This document shows, piece by piece, positions 8,903 to 16,344 of a DNA stretch of 64,000 nucleotides (position 1 is its first letter; every line of letters begins with the position of its first letter). Under the pieces are notes generated by a model. That model searched no databases. It was not told the DNA's origin and saw only the letters and a program-made list of their open reading frames with translations. A program made the translations under genes and the position numbers. Source of the stretch: Mayfieldus sp963740555 (lineage in GTDB: Bacteria > Actinomycetota > Thermoleophilia > Solirubrobacterales > 70-9); contig CAVUES010000008.1 in NCBI GenBank assembly GCA_963740555.1, forward strand, positions 186,001 through 250,000, read 5' to 3'.

Positions 8903-9425
8903 CGATCTCGCCGATCGCCTCGTCGGTGAGCTTCTGAAGCTCACTTTCCGCCCGGTGCTCCTCGTCCGAACCGGTCTCGCCCTCTTTCTTCAGCTCGCGC
9001 AGATCGGCCATCACGTCGCGGCGGATGTTGCGAACCGCCACGCGACCCTCTTCGGCGACCCCATGCACGACCTTGACCATCTCCTTGCGGCGCTCCTCGG
9101 TCAGCTCGGGGATCTGGAGGCGGATCACGTTGCCGTCGTTGTTCGGCGTCAGGCCGACGTCGGACTCGAGGATCGACTTCTCGATCGCGGCGATCGCCGA
9201 CTTGTCGAAGGGCGTCAGGGTCAAGAGGCGCGCGTCGGTGGTCGCGATGCTGGCCAGTTGCCGAAGGTCGGTCGGGCTGCCGTAGTAATCGACAGTGATC
9301 CGGTCCAGCAGATGCGGTGAGGCGCGCCCGGTGCGCACGGTCGCCAGCTCGTTGCGCGTCGACTCGACCGACTTGTGCATCCGCTCCTTGGCGTCAGCGA
9401 GGAACTCGTCGATCATCTCGGGCAT
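8859..9425 (-). CDS. frr: Ribosome recycling factor
   Basis: The protein (188 residues) is of normal family length and works with EF-G to split post-termination ribosomes. Conserved blocks are RTGRASPHLLDRITVDYYG, the LTPFDKSAI region, IRLQIPELTEERRKEMVK and VRNIRRD, ending in a long charged helix. It sits 15 bp after pyrH, as usual. The C-terminal tail (LLKGKEEEILEV) is encoded by DNA that also carries the start of uppS. Confidence 0.96.
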   Translation of the reverse strand: MPEMIDEFLADAKERMHKSVESTRNELATVRTGRASPHLLDRITVDYYGSPTDLRQLASIATTDARLLTLTPFDKSAIAAIEKSILESDVGLTPNNDGNVIRLQIPELTEERRKEMVKVVHGVAEEGRVAVRNIRRDVMADLRELKKEGETGSDEEHRAESELQKLTDEAIGEIDGLLKGKEEEILEV

Positions 9426-9440
9426 CGGTCAGTCCTAGGG

Positions 9441-10178
9441 CTAGCGGGCCGGCCCGTTGGAGACCAGCGTCCCGACCCTCTCTCCGGAAACGATCCTATC
9501 TATGTTGTGCTCGTCGGCCATGTTGAAGACGTAGATCGGCAGGTCGTTGTCCATGCACAGCGACAGCGCCGTCGAGTCCATCACCTTCAGCCCGCGCTCG
9601 ATCGCCTCGCGGTGTGTGAGCTCGGGGATGAATTTGGCGTCGGGGCTCGACGCCGGATCGGCGTCGTAGACGCCCTCGACCCGGTTTTTGGCCATCAGGA
9701 TCGCCTCCGCGCGGATCTCCAGCGCGCGCAGCGCCGCCGCGGTGTCGGTGGTGAAGAACGGGTTGCCGGTCCCGGCGGCGAAGATCACGATGCGACCCTT
9801 CTCGAGGTGGCGCATCGCGCGGCGCCGGATGTAGGGCTCGGCGACCTCCTTGACGTCGATCGCCGACATCACCCGGGTGTGCTCGCCGAGCTTCTCGAGC
9901 GCGTCTTGAAGTGTGAGCGCGTTCAGCACCGTCGCCAGCATCCCCATGTAGTCGCCGGTCGCCCGGTCCATCCCCTTCGCGGCCGCCTGCAGTCCGCGGT
10001 AGATGTTGCCCGCGCCGACCACCACCGAGACCTCGACGCCACGTGCCCGCGTGCCGCGAATCTGCTCGGCGATCCGCTTCACCTGCTCGGCATCGGTGCC
10101 GTACTCCAGCTCCCCCATCAGGGCCTCCCCGGACAGCTTCAGGAGGATGCGGCGGAATTTCGGCTCTGAAGCTGCCAT
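9441..10178 (-). CDS. pyrH: UMP kinase
   Basis: The protein (245 residues) is an amino-acid-kinase-fold enzyme that phosphorylates UMP to UDP. Motifs are LLKLSGEALMG (phosphate binding), VVGAGNIYRG, the MGMLATVLNALTLQDAL allosteric/oligomer region, FAAGTGNPFFTTDTAAALRA, ILMAKN..GVYDADP and FNMADEHNI. It lies between tsf and frr in the conserved translation operon. Confidence 0.97.
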   Translation of the reverse strand: MAASEPKFRRILLKLSGEALMGELEYGTDAEQVKRIAEQIRGTRARGVEVSVVVGAGNIYRGLQAAAKGMDRATGDYMGMLATVLNALTLQDALEKLGEHTRVMSAIDVKEVAEPYIRRRAMRHLEKGRIVIFAAGTGNPFFTTDTAAALRALEIRAEAILMAKNRVEGVYDADPASSPDAKFIPELTHREAIERGLKVMDSTALSLCMDNDLPIYVFNMADEHNIDRIVSGERVGTLVSNGPAR

Positions 10179-10204
10179 CGCGCTCGCCGCTCGCGTCGGC
10201 CGGC

Positions 10205-10813
10205 CTATTCCTCCCCAACCCGGAAGTAGGCGAAGCGGGCGATCCGCACGTTCTCGCTGGTCTTCGAAGCTATCTCCTGGCGCAGCTCCTCGATCGTCTT
10301 GCCCTCGTGCTTGTCGGCGTTTATGTGCTCCTGGCCGAGCAGGACGATCTCCTTCTCTCCCTTCGCAAGCCGTCCCTCGACGATCTGCTCGATCTTGTCC
10401 TCCGGAAGGCCCTCCTCACGTGCCTCCTCGGTGAGGATGCGCCGCTCGTTCTCCCGCTCTGACTCCGGGATGTCCTGATCGGAGACGTATCGCGCACCGC
10501 TTCCGGCGACGTGGAGAGCGACCTCGTAGGCGAAGGCCTTGAACTCGTCGCTGCGGGCGACGAAGTCGGTCTCGCACTGGACCTCGACCATCGCCCCGAC
10601 CTGATCGTTGGCGTGCACGTAGGCGCTGATCACGCCCTCTTCGGTGCCGCGCCCCTCACGCTTGGCGGCCGAGGCCTGGCCCTTGATGCGGAGGATCTCG
10701 ATCGCGCGCTCCATGTCGCCCTCGGCTTCGGCGAGCGCTGCCTTGCAATCCATCATCCCCGCCCCGGTGCGGTCGCGGAGGCTCTTCACGTCGGCCGCTG
10801 ATGGCTGGGTCAC
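10205..10813 (-). CDS. tsf: Elongation factor Ts (short form)
   Basis: This is the nucleotide exchange factor for EF-Tu. The N-terminal UBA-like domain with RDRTGAGMMDCKAAL and EILRIKG is followed by QCETDFVARSDEFK in the core. At 202 residues it is the short single-subdomain type known from Thermus, rather than the 270-300-residue form of Streptomyces or E. coli. Its ATG overlaps the rpsB stop (ATGA). Confidence 0.96.
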   Translation of the reverse strand: MTQPSAADVKSLRDRTGAGMMDCKAALAEAEGDMERAIEILRIKGQASAAKREGRGTEEGVISAYVHANDQVGAMVEVQCETDFVARSDEFKAFAYEVALHVAGSGARYVSDQDIPESERENERRILTEEAREEGLPEDKIEQIVEGRLAKGEKEIVLLGQEHINADKHEGKTIEELRQEIASKTSENVRIARFAYFRVGEE

Positions 10814-11853
10814 TTCGACTCGCCACCTTCGGGAGATGCCGGCGCCGGCGCCTGCTCGGGCGCCTGCTGCTGTCCCGACTCCGATTCCGCCGGGGCCGGC
10901 GGCGGGCTGGCCTGACGCTGGTCGGCCGGGGGCTGCGCTGCCTGAGGAGCCTGCGAAGACTGCGCGGGCTGAGGAGCCTGCGAAGACTGCGCGGGCTGTG
11001 CGGCGGCTTGCTGCTCGCCGGCCGCCGCCTGCGCCGCGGCGGCCTGGGCGGCGGCTGCCTCCTCGGCTTCCTTGCGGGCCTTCTCTTCCTCCTCGCGCTT
11101 GCGTCGCGCCTCTTCCTCGCGCAGGCGGGCGGCTTCCTCCTCGGCGCGCCGCTTCTCCTCGGCGGCTCGCCAGGTGGACGACCCTTCCTCGATCGACCCG
11201 CCGACGGAGCGAATCACCAGCTCACAGGAGCGGATCGCGTCGTCGTTGCCCGGGATCACGTAGTCGATCGGCTCCGGGTCGCAGTTGGTGTCGACAAGGC
11301 CGATCAGCGGAATGCGCAGGCGCGCGGCCTCGCGGACCGCGATCTCCTCCGTCTTCAGGTCGATCACGAACACGGCGTCTGGCAGGCGCTCCATGTCGCG
11401 CACGCCGCCGAGGTTGTACTCGAGCTTCGCAAGCTCGGCCTGCATCCCCATCCGCTCCTTCGTCGGCAGCAGCTCGAGCCGCCCCTGCTCCTGCAGGTCG
11501 GTCAGCTCGTGCAGGCGCTTGATCCGGGCCGAGATCGTGTTGAAGTTGGTCAGCAGACCGCCGAGCCAGCGAAGGTTCACGAACGGCATCTTCGATCGCT
11601 CGGCCCACTCCTGCACGGCGTCACGCGACTGCTTCTTCGTGCCCACTAACAGCACGGTCCCGCCGCCGCGCGTGAGCTCGGCGGCGAACTCCTGCGCTTC
11701 CTTGAGCAGCTGCTCGGTCTGGAGCAGATCGATGATGTGGATCCCGTCGCGCTCGCCGTAGATGTAACGGCGCATCTTCGGGTTCCAGCGGCGTGTCTGG
11801 TGGCCGAAATGGACTCCGGCCTCCAGCAGCTCCTTGATGCCTACTTCGGCCAT
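10810..11853 (-). CDS. rpsB: 30S ribosomal protein S2 with long low-complexity C-terminal tail
   Basis: Residues 1 to about 225 form canonical S2: IKELLEAGVHFGHQTRRWNPKM, LLVGTKKQ, FVNLRWLGGLLTNF, PDAVFVIDLKTEEIAV, and the DTNCDPEPIDYVIPGNDDA block. A charged Glu/Arg/Ala coiled-coil segment (about 245-285) and then a Gln/Ala/Pro/Ser-rich tail extend it to 347 residues, against the usual 230-300. The tail contains a 27-bp tandem duplication. The ribosome-binding site AAGGAAAGG precedes the ATG. The first gene of the operon, it has a leader of about 130 nt after a possible -10 element. Confidence 0.95.
   Translation of the reverse strand: MAEVGIKELLEAGVHFGHQTRRWNPKMRRYIYGERDGIHIIDLLQTEQLLKEAQEFAAELTRGGGTVLLVGTKKQSRDAVQEWAERSKMPFVNLRWLGGLLTNFNTISARIKRLHELTDLQEQGRLELLPTKERMGMQAELAKLEYNLGGVRDMERLPDAVFVIDLKTEEIAVREAARLRIPLIGLVDTNCDPEPIDYVIPGNDDAIRSCELVIRSVGGSIEEGSSTWRAAEEKRRAEEEAARLREEEARRKREEEEKARKEAEEAAAAQAAAAQAAAGEQQAAAQPAQSSQAPQPAQSSQAPQAAQPPADQRQASPPPAPAESESGQQQAPEQAPAPASPEGGESK
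10944..10997. repeat. 27-bp tandem duplication in rpsB tail
   Basis: Two identical adjacent 27-bp units (10944-10970 and 10971-10997) encode a repeated nine-residue Ala/Gln/Pro/Ser motif (AQSSQAPQP type) in the C-terminal tail of S2. The perfect identity suggests a recent slippage or unequal-crossover event. The reading frame is kept. Confidence 0.9.
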
Positions 11854-11980
11854 CCGGGTGCTTCCTTTCCTTGGGATTTGCTGCTATTCCCGTCGCTTCC
11901 GCGGGACCGGAGGCCCAGACGCAGGCTGCTCTCCGGCAGGACCCGCTTGTGTCGACGGGGGTCGTTGACGGTCGGCGCGC

Positions 11981-11986
11981 ATTGTA
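11981..11986 (-). promoter_or_regulatory. Possible -10 element of the rpsB operon
   Basis: Read on the minus strand, TACAAT lies about 130 bp upstream of the rpsB ATG in a region otherwise free of coding sequence. No convincing -35 box was seen at 17 bp. The untranslated leader between this element and the start codon would be long enough for the autoregulation known for S2 operons, but I see no defined S2-binding structure. Confidence 0.3.
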
Positions 11987-12011
11987 CGGGCAGACCGCGA
12001 ACAGCCGCCTG

Positions 12012-12052
12012 CGGTGCGCCTTCTTGACCGCATGCGGAAGAAAGGCGCACCG
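12012..12052. repeat. Palindromic repeat B (hairpin)
   Basis: The outer arms CGGTGCGCCTT and AAGGCGCACCG pair, differing from perfect symmetry by one base further in, around the inner palindrome CCGCATGCGG. It lies between the rpsB promoter region and the stop of the RluD-like gene. Arm sequence and the inner CGCATGCG are shared with repeat A, 5.4 kb away. It could double as the terminator of the upstream RluD-lspA operon. Confidence 0.75.
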
Positions 12053-12059
12053 GCCGGCT

Positions 12060-12740
12060 CTATACCGCTCGCGCCAGCTCTAGCGCCGTCTCGAGGTCCG
12101 AGGGGAGCTCGGAGGTGAACTCGAGTCGCTCGCCGCTGGCGGGGTGCGCGAAGGCGAGCCGGTGGGCGTGCAGGAACTGGCGGCCCAGCCCGTAAGCCTC
12201 GCCGGCGCCGTAGGTCGGATCACCGATCAGGGGGTGATCGATGGCGGCGAAGTGGGCGCGGATCTGATGCGTGCGGCCGGTCTCCAGGCGGACCTCGACG
12301 TAGCTGTCGGCGGGGAGCAGCTCCAGGACCGTGAAGTGGGTACGCGCCTCGCGCGCGCCGGCTCCCGAGACCGCCATCCGGGTTCGGGTCCGCCGCTCGC
12401 GGCCGATCGGCGCGTCGATGGTCCCGGTGCGCGACTCGAGGTGCCCGCGGGCGAGCGCCAGGTAGACGCGATCGACTTCGCGCGCCGCGACCTGCGCGGC
12501 CAGCGCCCGCTGCGCCTCGTCCGTACGGGCGACGACCAGCAGGCCGGAGGTGTCCTTGTCGAGGCGATGGACGATCCCGGGCCGCTCCGGGTCACCACCG
12601 CCGAGCAGGTCGGCGAGCTGGTCGACCAGCGTCGGGCCACGATGTGACGGCGCAGGATGGACGACGAGGCCCGCCGGCTTGTCGATCACCGCAACGGACT
12701 CGTCGAGATGGACGATCTCCGCCGCGGGGGCGTCCGTCAC
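12060..12740 (-). CDS. RluA/RluD-family pseudouridine synthase without S4 domain
   Basis: Starting at the GTG at 12740, the protein has 226 residues. The catalytic Asp61 lies in HRLDKDTSGLLVV, preceded by IDKPAGLVVHPAP, and the C-terminal block RLETGRTHQIRAHFAAIDHPLIGDPTYG is typical of RluD. E. coli RluD has an N-terminal S4 RNA-binding domain of about 75 residues; none fits here. The GTG overlaps the lspA stop by 4 bp. The likely target is 23S rRNA uridines, by family. Confidence 0.88.
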   Translation of the reverse strand: MTDAPAAEIVHLDESVAVIDKPAGLVVHPAPSHRGPTLVDQLADLLGGGDPERPGIVHRLDKDTSGLLVVARTDEAQRALAAQVAAREVDRVYLALARGHLESRTGTIDAPIGRERRTRTRMAVSGAGAREARTHFTVLELLPADSYVEVRLETGRTHQIRAHFAAIDHPLIGDPTYGAGEAYGLGRQFLHAHRLAFAHPASGERLEFTSELPSDLETALELARAV

Positions 12741-13210
12741 CCCTCCGACTCCTCCAGGAACACGAGCGCGAGGCCGGCGACGCCGAGGATGATCGCGACG
12801 TCGGCCACGTTGAAGGACGGCCACAGCGGAAGGTCGATCCAGTCGGTCACCGAGTCGATTCGCACGCGGTCGGCGAGGTTGCCGAAGGCGCCGCCGGCAA
12901 GCAGGCCGACCGCCACCCAGAGGCCCGGGCGCGTGGAGTTGCGGGCGAACAGGAAGAGGATCAGGCCCAAGGCGGCGAGGGTGAGGACGATCAGGCCGGC
13001 GCCGCCACCTCCGGCAAGCCCGAAGGCGATTCCCTTGTTGTGGACGTCGGTCAGGTGCAGGCCGGGAAAGACCGCGACGCGCTCGCCCGGCACAAGGGCG
13101 GATTGAATCGCGGCCTTGCTCCCCTGGTCCACAGCGACCACGACGCCGCAGAGCGCCAGCGCCAGCCGCCAGGCCCGAGCCCGTACTCCCGCGAGGTTGA
13201 GGCGATTCAC
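12737..13210 (-). CDS. lspA: Lipoprotein signal peptidase (signal peptidase II)
   Basis: This membrane aspartyl protease (157 residues) removes signal peptides from prolipoproteins. It has four hydrophobic segments. Conserved motifs are AVDQGSKAAI, VHNKGIAFGL, GGAFGNLADR with catalytic Asp114, and FNVADVAI with catalytic Asp137. The start is the GTG at 13210, which overlaps the YggT stop as GTGA. The lipoboxes of the ABC solute-binding protein and of the lipoprotein at 61.7 kb in this window are plausible substrates. Confidence 0.93.
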   Translation of the reverse strand: MNRLNLAGVRARAWRLALALCGVVVAVDQGSKAAIQSALVPGERVAVFPGLHLTDVHNKGIAFGLAGGGGAGLIVLTLAALGLILFLFARNSTRPGLWVAVGLLAGGAFGNLADRVRIDSVTDWIDLPLWPSFNVADVAIILGVAGLALVFLEESEG

Positions 13211-13518
13211 GGATTGATGATCGCGTCGACGATCAGCGTCCTGGCGATGATCAGCACGATGATCCCGATGATCGGACTGATGTCGAGTGCGAAGCCTCCG
13301 CCGCCGATCGGGGGAATGAATCGCCGGAACAGGTTCAGATAGGGATTCGTCGTTTCGGTGATGAAGTCGAGCACCGGGCGCAGAGTGGCGCTGCGGGGGA
13401 TGCGCGGAATCCACGACATCAGGATGTTGCAGAAGATCAGGATCATGTAGACGAGGAAGAGTGCGTTGACGTAGTTGGCCGCGTCGCCCTTGGACAGGGC
13501 CATCGGGATGAGGTTCAT
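13207..13518 (-). CDS. YggT family membrane protein
   Basis: This 103-residue protein has two hydrophobic segments, around 18-38 and 78-100, separated by the family motif ETTNPYLNLFRRFIPP. YggT proteins occur next to proC, sepF and divIVA in Gram-positive bacteria and plastids and are linked to division or osmotic resistance, but the molecular role is unsettled. The start codon overlaps the proC stop by 4 bp and the stop overlaps lspA. Confidence 0.9.
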   Translation of the reverse strand: MNLIPMALSKGDAANYVNALFLVYMILIFCNILMSWIPRIPRSATLRPVLDFITETTNPYLNLFRRFIPPIGGGGFALDISPIIGIIVLIIARTLIVDAIINP

Positions 13519-14282
13519 TCCGCCATCCTCGCAAGCGAGGCACGCACAGCACTCGCGAATGCCTCAACTACGCCAGCCTCGTCCAGCACCGCGAGCCCCA
13601 TCTCGGTGCTGCCCCCGGGCGAGGCGACGGCTTTGCGGAGATCGGCCGGGTGTCGCTCCTGAAGCAACTCCGCGGTCCCCGCCGTCGCGTCCACGACCAA
13701 GGAGTAAGCGAGCTCCGAATCGAGCCCCTCCGCAATGCCCGCCTCTGCCATCGCCTCCATCACCAGCGCGAGCCAGGCCGGTGAGCAGCCCATCAGCGCG
13801 GTGGCAGGGTCGAACAGGTCATCGTCTAGATCGACCACCCGGCCCAGCGGCTCGAGAAGCTCCCTCACCTCCGCGACCGTCTCATCCGGGGTCCCGTCCG
13901 CCGCGCTAAAGCAGAGGACGCCACGGCGCAGCTCGACCGCCACGTTGGGAACGGTCCGCAGAACAGTCGACTTGGGGAATGCCTCAGCGACCTCGGCCAC
14001 CGGCGTCGGGCCGAGGAGCGACAGCACGGCGGGGGCCTCTTGCGCCTGCGCAGCCACCGATTCCAGGGCGTTCGGCTTCATCGCCAGCACCAGGAGGTCG
14101 GATTGCTCGGCCAGCTCGGCATTTGAGTCGAGCGGCTCGCCCCCGACTTCATCGGCAAGGGTCGCCGCCCGCCCCGACCCGGAGTCGGTGAACAACATCC
14201 GCTCAGGCCCGCCGTCGCCGGCCGCCCAACCGCGCGCCATCGCCGCGGCCATGTTCCCGGATCCCGCGAAGCCGACGATCAT
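13515..14282 (-). CDS. proC: Pyrroline-5-carboxylate reductase
   Basis: The enzyme (255 residues) reduces pyrroline-5-carboxylate to proline with NAD(P)H. The N-terminal Rossmann motif VGFAGSGNMAAAMARGW, the LAMKPNALESV segment, RTVPNVAVELRRG, and the C-terminal helices with DATAGTAELL and VASPGGSTEMGLAVL match the family. It lies in a division-gene cluster, as in many Gram-positive bacteria. Confidence 0.93.
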   Translation of the reverse strand: MIVGFAGSGNMAAAMARGWAAGDGGPERMLFTDSGSGRAATLADEVGGEPLDSNAELAEQSDLLVLAMKPNALESVAAQAQEAPAVLSLLGPTPVAEVAEAFPKSTVLRTVPNVAVELRRGVLCFSAADGTPDETVAEVRELLEPLGRVVDLDDDLFDPATALMGCSPAWLALVMEAMAEAGIAEGLDSELAYSLVVDATAGTAELLQERHPADLRKAVASPGGSTEMGLAVLDEAGVVEAFASAVRASLARMAE

Positions 14283-14327
14283 GGCCGCAAGGCTATATCG
14301 GGGGTAGCCCCAGCTCCGTCCCGAGAC

Positions 14328-14355
14328 CGAATGACGAATGACGAGCTACGAATTA
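14328..14355. repeat. Four tandem heptamers at the sepF/proC junction
   Basis: The units CGAATGA, CGAATGA, CGAGCTA and CGAATTA follow each other without gaps. The last unit contains the stop codon of sepF on the minus strand. They have no protein-coding role beyond that stop. A second heptamer array occurs 2 kb upstream in the same operon. Confidence 0.8.
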
Positions 14356-14898
14356 CGACTGGTTGAAAAAGCCCTTGTCGATCAACCGCGCCTTTTCCTC
14401 GGCGGAGACTTCGACGTTGCGCGGCGTCAGCAGGAACACCTTCTCGGCGATCCGCTGCATGCCTCCGTCGAGCGCATAGGTGAGGCCGGAGGCGAAGTCG
14501 ATCAGCCGCTTGGAGAGCTCGTGGTCGGTGGTCTGGAGGTTGAGGATCACCGGCACCGCCCGCTTGAACTGGTCGGCGACCTGCTGGGCGTCGTTGAAGT
14601 TGCGCGGGATCACCAGGTGGACCTGGACGTCACTTCCGCCGTTGCCGACCGGACGCAGGACGCTGGTCCGACTACCGGCCATCGGCTCGTCGTCGGAGAA
14701 GATGTCGTCGATCTCGTCCCGCCTGCGGCGTGCGGTCGGCAGGCGCCGCACCGGGGCCGGCTCGCGCCCTCCGGACTCGAAGACCTCCTCGGCGCCGGTC
14801 TCGGGCTCGTATCCCTCGTCGTAGTCGGGACCGTAGTCGTGGTCCTCGGCGAGCCCGAAATAGACCAGCGCACGATGCCATGTGTCTCTAAGAGCCAT
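14353..14898 (-). CDS. sepF: Cell division protein SepF
   Basis: The protein (181 residues) links FtsZ to the membrane in bacteria without FtsA. An N-terminal amphipathic region (residues 1-15) is followed by an acidic/basic linker. The C-terminal SepF domain (about 95-175) has VHLVIPRNFNDAQQVADQFK, VILNLQTTDHELSKRLIDFASG and the end motif VFLLTPRNVEVS. It sits between yggS and proC, its usual place. Confidence 0.95.
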   Translation of the reverse strand: MALRDTWHRALVYFGLAEDHDYGPDYDEGYEPETGAEEVFESGGREPAPVRRLPTARRRRDEIDDIFSDDEPMAGSRTSVLRPVGNGGSDVQVHLVIPRNFNDAQQVADQFKRAVPVILNLQTTDHELSKRLIDFASGLTYALDGGMQRIAEKVFLLTPRNVEVSAEEKARLIDKGFFNQS

Positions 14899-14965
14899 CT
14901 TTGGGCGTTTTCGGCTTCCGGACGCCTATTCCTGCCCCCATTATGACCCGCGCGGCCGCGTCGCG

Positions 14966-15601
14966 CTACGCATAGAGCACCGTGCCGAGGCGGATGATCG
15001 TCGCCCCCTCCTCGACCGCGACCGCCCAATCCTGGCTCGTCCCCATCGAAAGGCGCTCCAGACCGCGCTCGGCGGCGAGCTCCGCCAGGCGCGCGAAGTG
15101 AGGCCGCGAGGCCTCCGGGTCCTCGCTGAACGGCGGCATCGTCATCAGCCCGCCGACCCGCACCGGGCAGCGCTCGATGAAGGCGTCCAGCTCCGCCGGC
15201 GCGACTCCGCCCTTGCCCTCCTCCCCGGCCACGTTCACCTCCACCAGCACCTCGGTTTCGGCGCCCGCGTGGCGGCCAAGCTGCTCCAGAACCGAGTCCG
15301 TCGCCACCGAGTGGATCAGACGGCAGATCGGCAGCAGCGCCTTCACCTTGCGGCTCTGGATGTTGCCGATGAAGTCCCACTGAAAGGCGTCGCCCCAGCG
15401 CTCCCGTTTCGCCTCCAGGTCCTGGAGCCGGTTCTCCCCCACCAGGCGAACCCCCGCCTCGGCGAGGGCTCCCAGCTCCTCGACCGGCAGGTACTTGGTC
15501 GCCGCCAGCACCTCGACCGACTCGCCGGCCTTCTCCCGCACCCGCCCCAGGTTGGCGCGGACCCGGTCCGCGTCGATCCCGTGGATCTGGCCCGTCGGCA
15601 T
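14966..15601 (-). CDS. YggS/PLPBP family PLP homeostasis protein
   Basis: The protein (211 residues) is a single-domain alanine-racemase-fold PLP carrier. The PLP lysine is in AATKYLP, followed by GENRLQDLEAK, WDFIGNIQSRK and the phosphate-binding end motifs LSMGTSQDW and IRLGTVLYA. The start ATG at 15601 shares one base with the yfiH stop (TGATG), so the genes are coupled. Confidence 0.93.
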   Translation of the reverse strand: MPTGQIHGIDADRVRANLGRVREKAGESVEVLAATKYLPVEELGALAEAGVRLVGENRLQDLEAKRERWGDAFQWDFIGNIQSRKVKALLPICRLIHSVATDSVLEQLGRHAGAETEVLVEVNVAGEEGKGGVAPAELDAFIERCPVRVGGLMTMPPFSEDPEASRPHFARLAELAAERGLERLSMGTSQDWAVAVEEGATIIRLGTVLYA

Positions 15602-16344
15602 CAGCCGTCCTCGATCCAGACGATGCCGGCCTGGCGCCCGCTGCGCTCTCCGTCGCGCCGATGGGAGAAGAAGAGCTCGGGCTCGCAGCTGGTGCAGATC
15701 TCGGCGCTCTCGATCCGCTCGACGCCGGCGGCGCGAAGCTGGCGCCATCCCACCTCGGCGAGATCGAGCATCCGGCCGTCGGCGACGCCGTCGCCGAGCT
15801 CGGCGAAGAGCTCCAGGACCTCCGACCCGACCTCGTAACAGCAGCGGCCGATGCCCGGCCCGATCGCCGCTCTCTCCGCTTTCACGGCGTCGACCCCGCG
15901 GGCGACGATCCCCGCCGCCAGCCCGCGCCACCCGCAGTGCAGCATTGCCACCCCGCCCGGGCCCGACAACGCGACGGGCAGGCAGTCCGCGACCAGCACC
16001 AGCGGCGCCAAACCGGCGCTGGCGGTGAAGTGGCCGTCGACCTCGACCAGAGGGCTGCCCGGGTGCGCGTAGGGGCTCGGGTCCTGAGCCCTGCCGTGCT
16101 CGAGCAGGTCCGACCCGTGCACCTGCAGGCCCATCAGGACGCGATCGGGTGCCAGTCCGAGTACGGCGGCGAGCCGGGTGCGGTTCTCGAGCACCGCTCC
16201 GCGCTCATCGCCGGTCAGGATTCCCAGGTTCAGGCTCTCGAAGGGACTCTCGCTGACTCCGCCCTGGCGACCCGAGAACGCGACCCTCGCCCGAGGGAGC
16301 TCGGCCTCCAGCCAGCGCACGCCGGCATTCTCACGCCACTCCAT
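15601..16344 (-). CDS. YfiH/PgeF-type multicopper-oxidase-like hydrolase
   Basis: The protein (247 residues) belongs to DUF152/YfiH. Earlier called polyphenol oxidase, members act as purine nucleoside phosphorylase/deaminase or trim mis-built peptidoglycan precursors. The metal-site motifs are LQVHGSD, VADCLPVAL and HCGWRGLAAGI. The ATG at 16344 (MEWRENAGV) was chosen; upstream codons come from a heptamer repeat. Its start lies inside the end of the upstream nucleotidyltransferase gene (14-bp overlap). Confidence 0.9.
   Translation of the reverse strand: MEWRENAGVRWLEAELPRARVAFSGRQGGVSESPFESLNLGILTGDERGAVLENRTRLAAVLGLAPDRVLMGLQVHGSDLLEHGRAQDPSPYAHPGSPLVEVDGHFTASAGLAPLVLVADCLPVALSGPGGVAMLHCGWRGLAAGIVARGVDAVKAERAAIGPGIGRCCYEVGSEVLELFAELGDGVADGRMLDLAEVGWRQLRAAGVERIESAEICTSCEPELFFSHRRDGERSGRQAGIVWIEDG

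Noticed and set aside
15601..16344. Laccase or polyphenol oxidase annotation for the YfiH protein
   Set aside because: That older label rests on weak copper similarity; the family is now linked to nucleoside or peptidoglycan-precursor hydrolysis.
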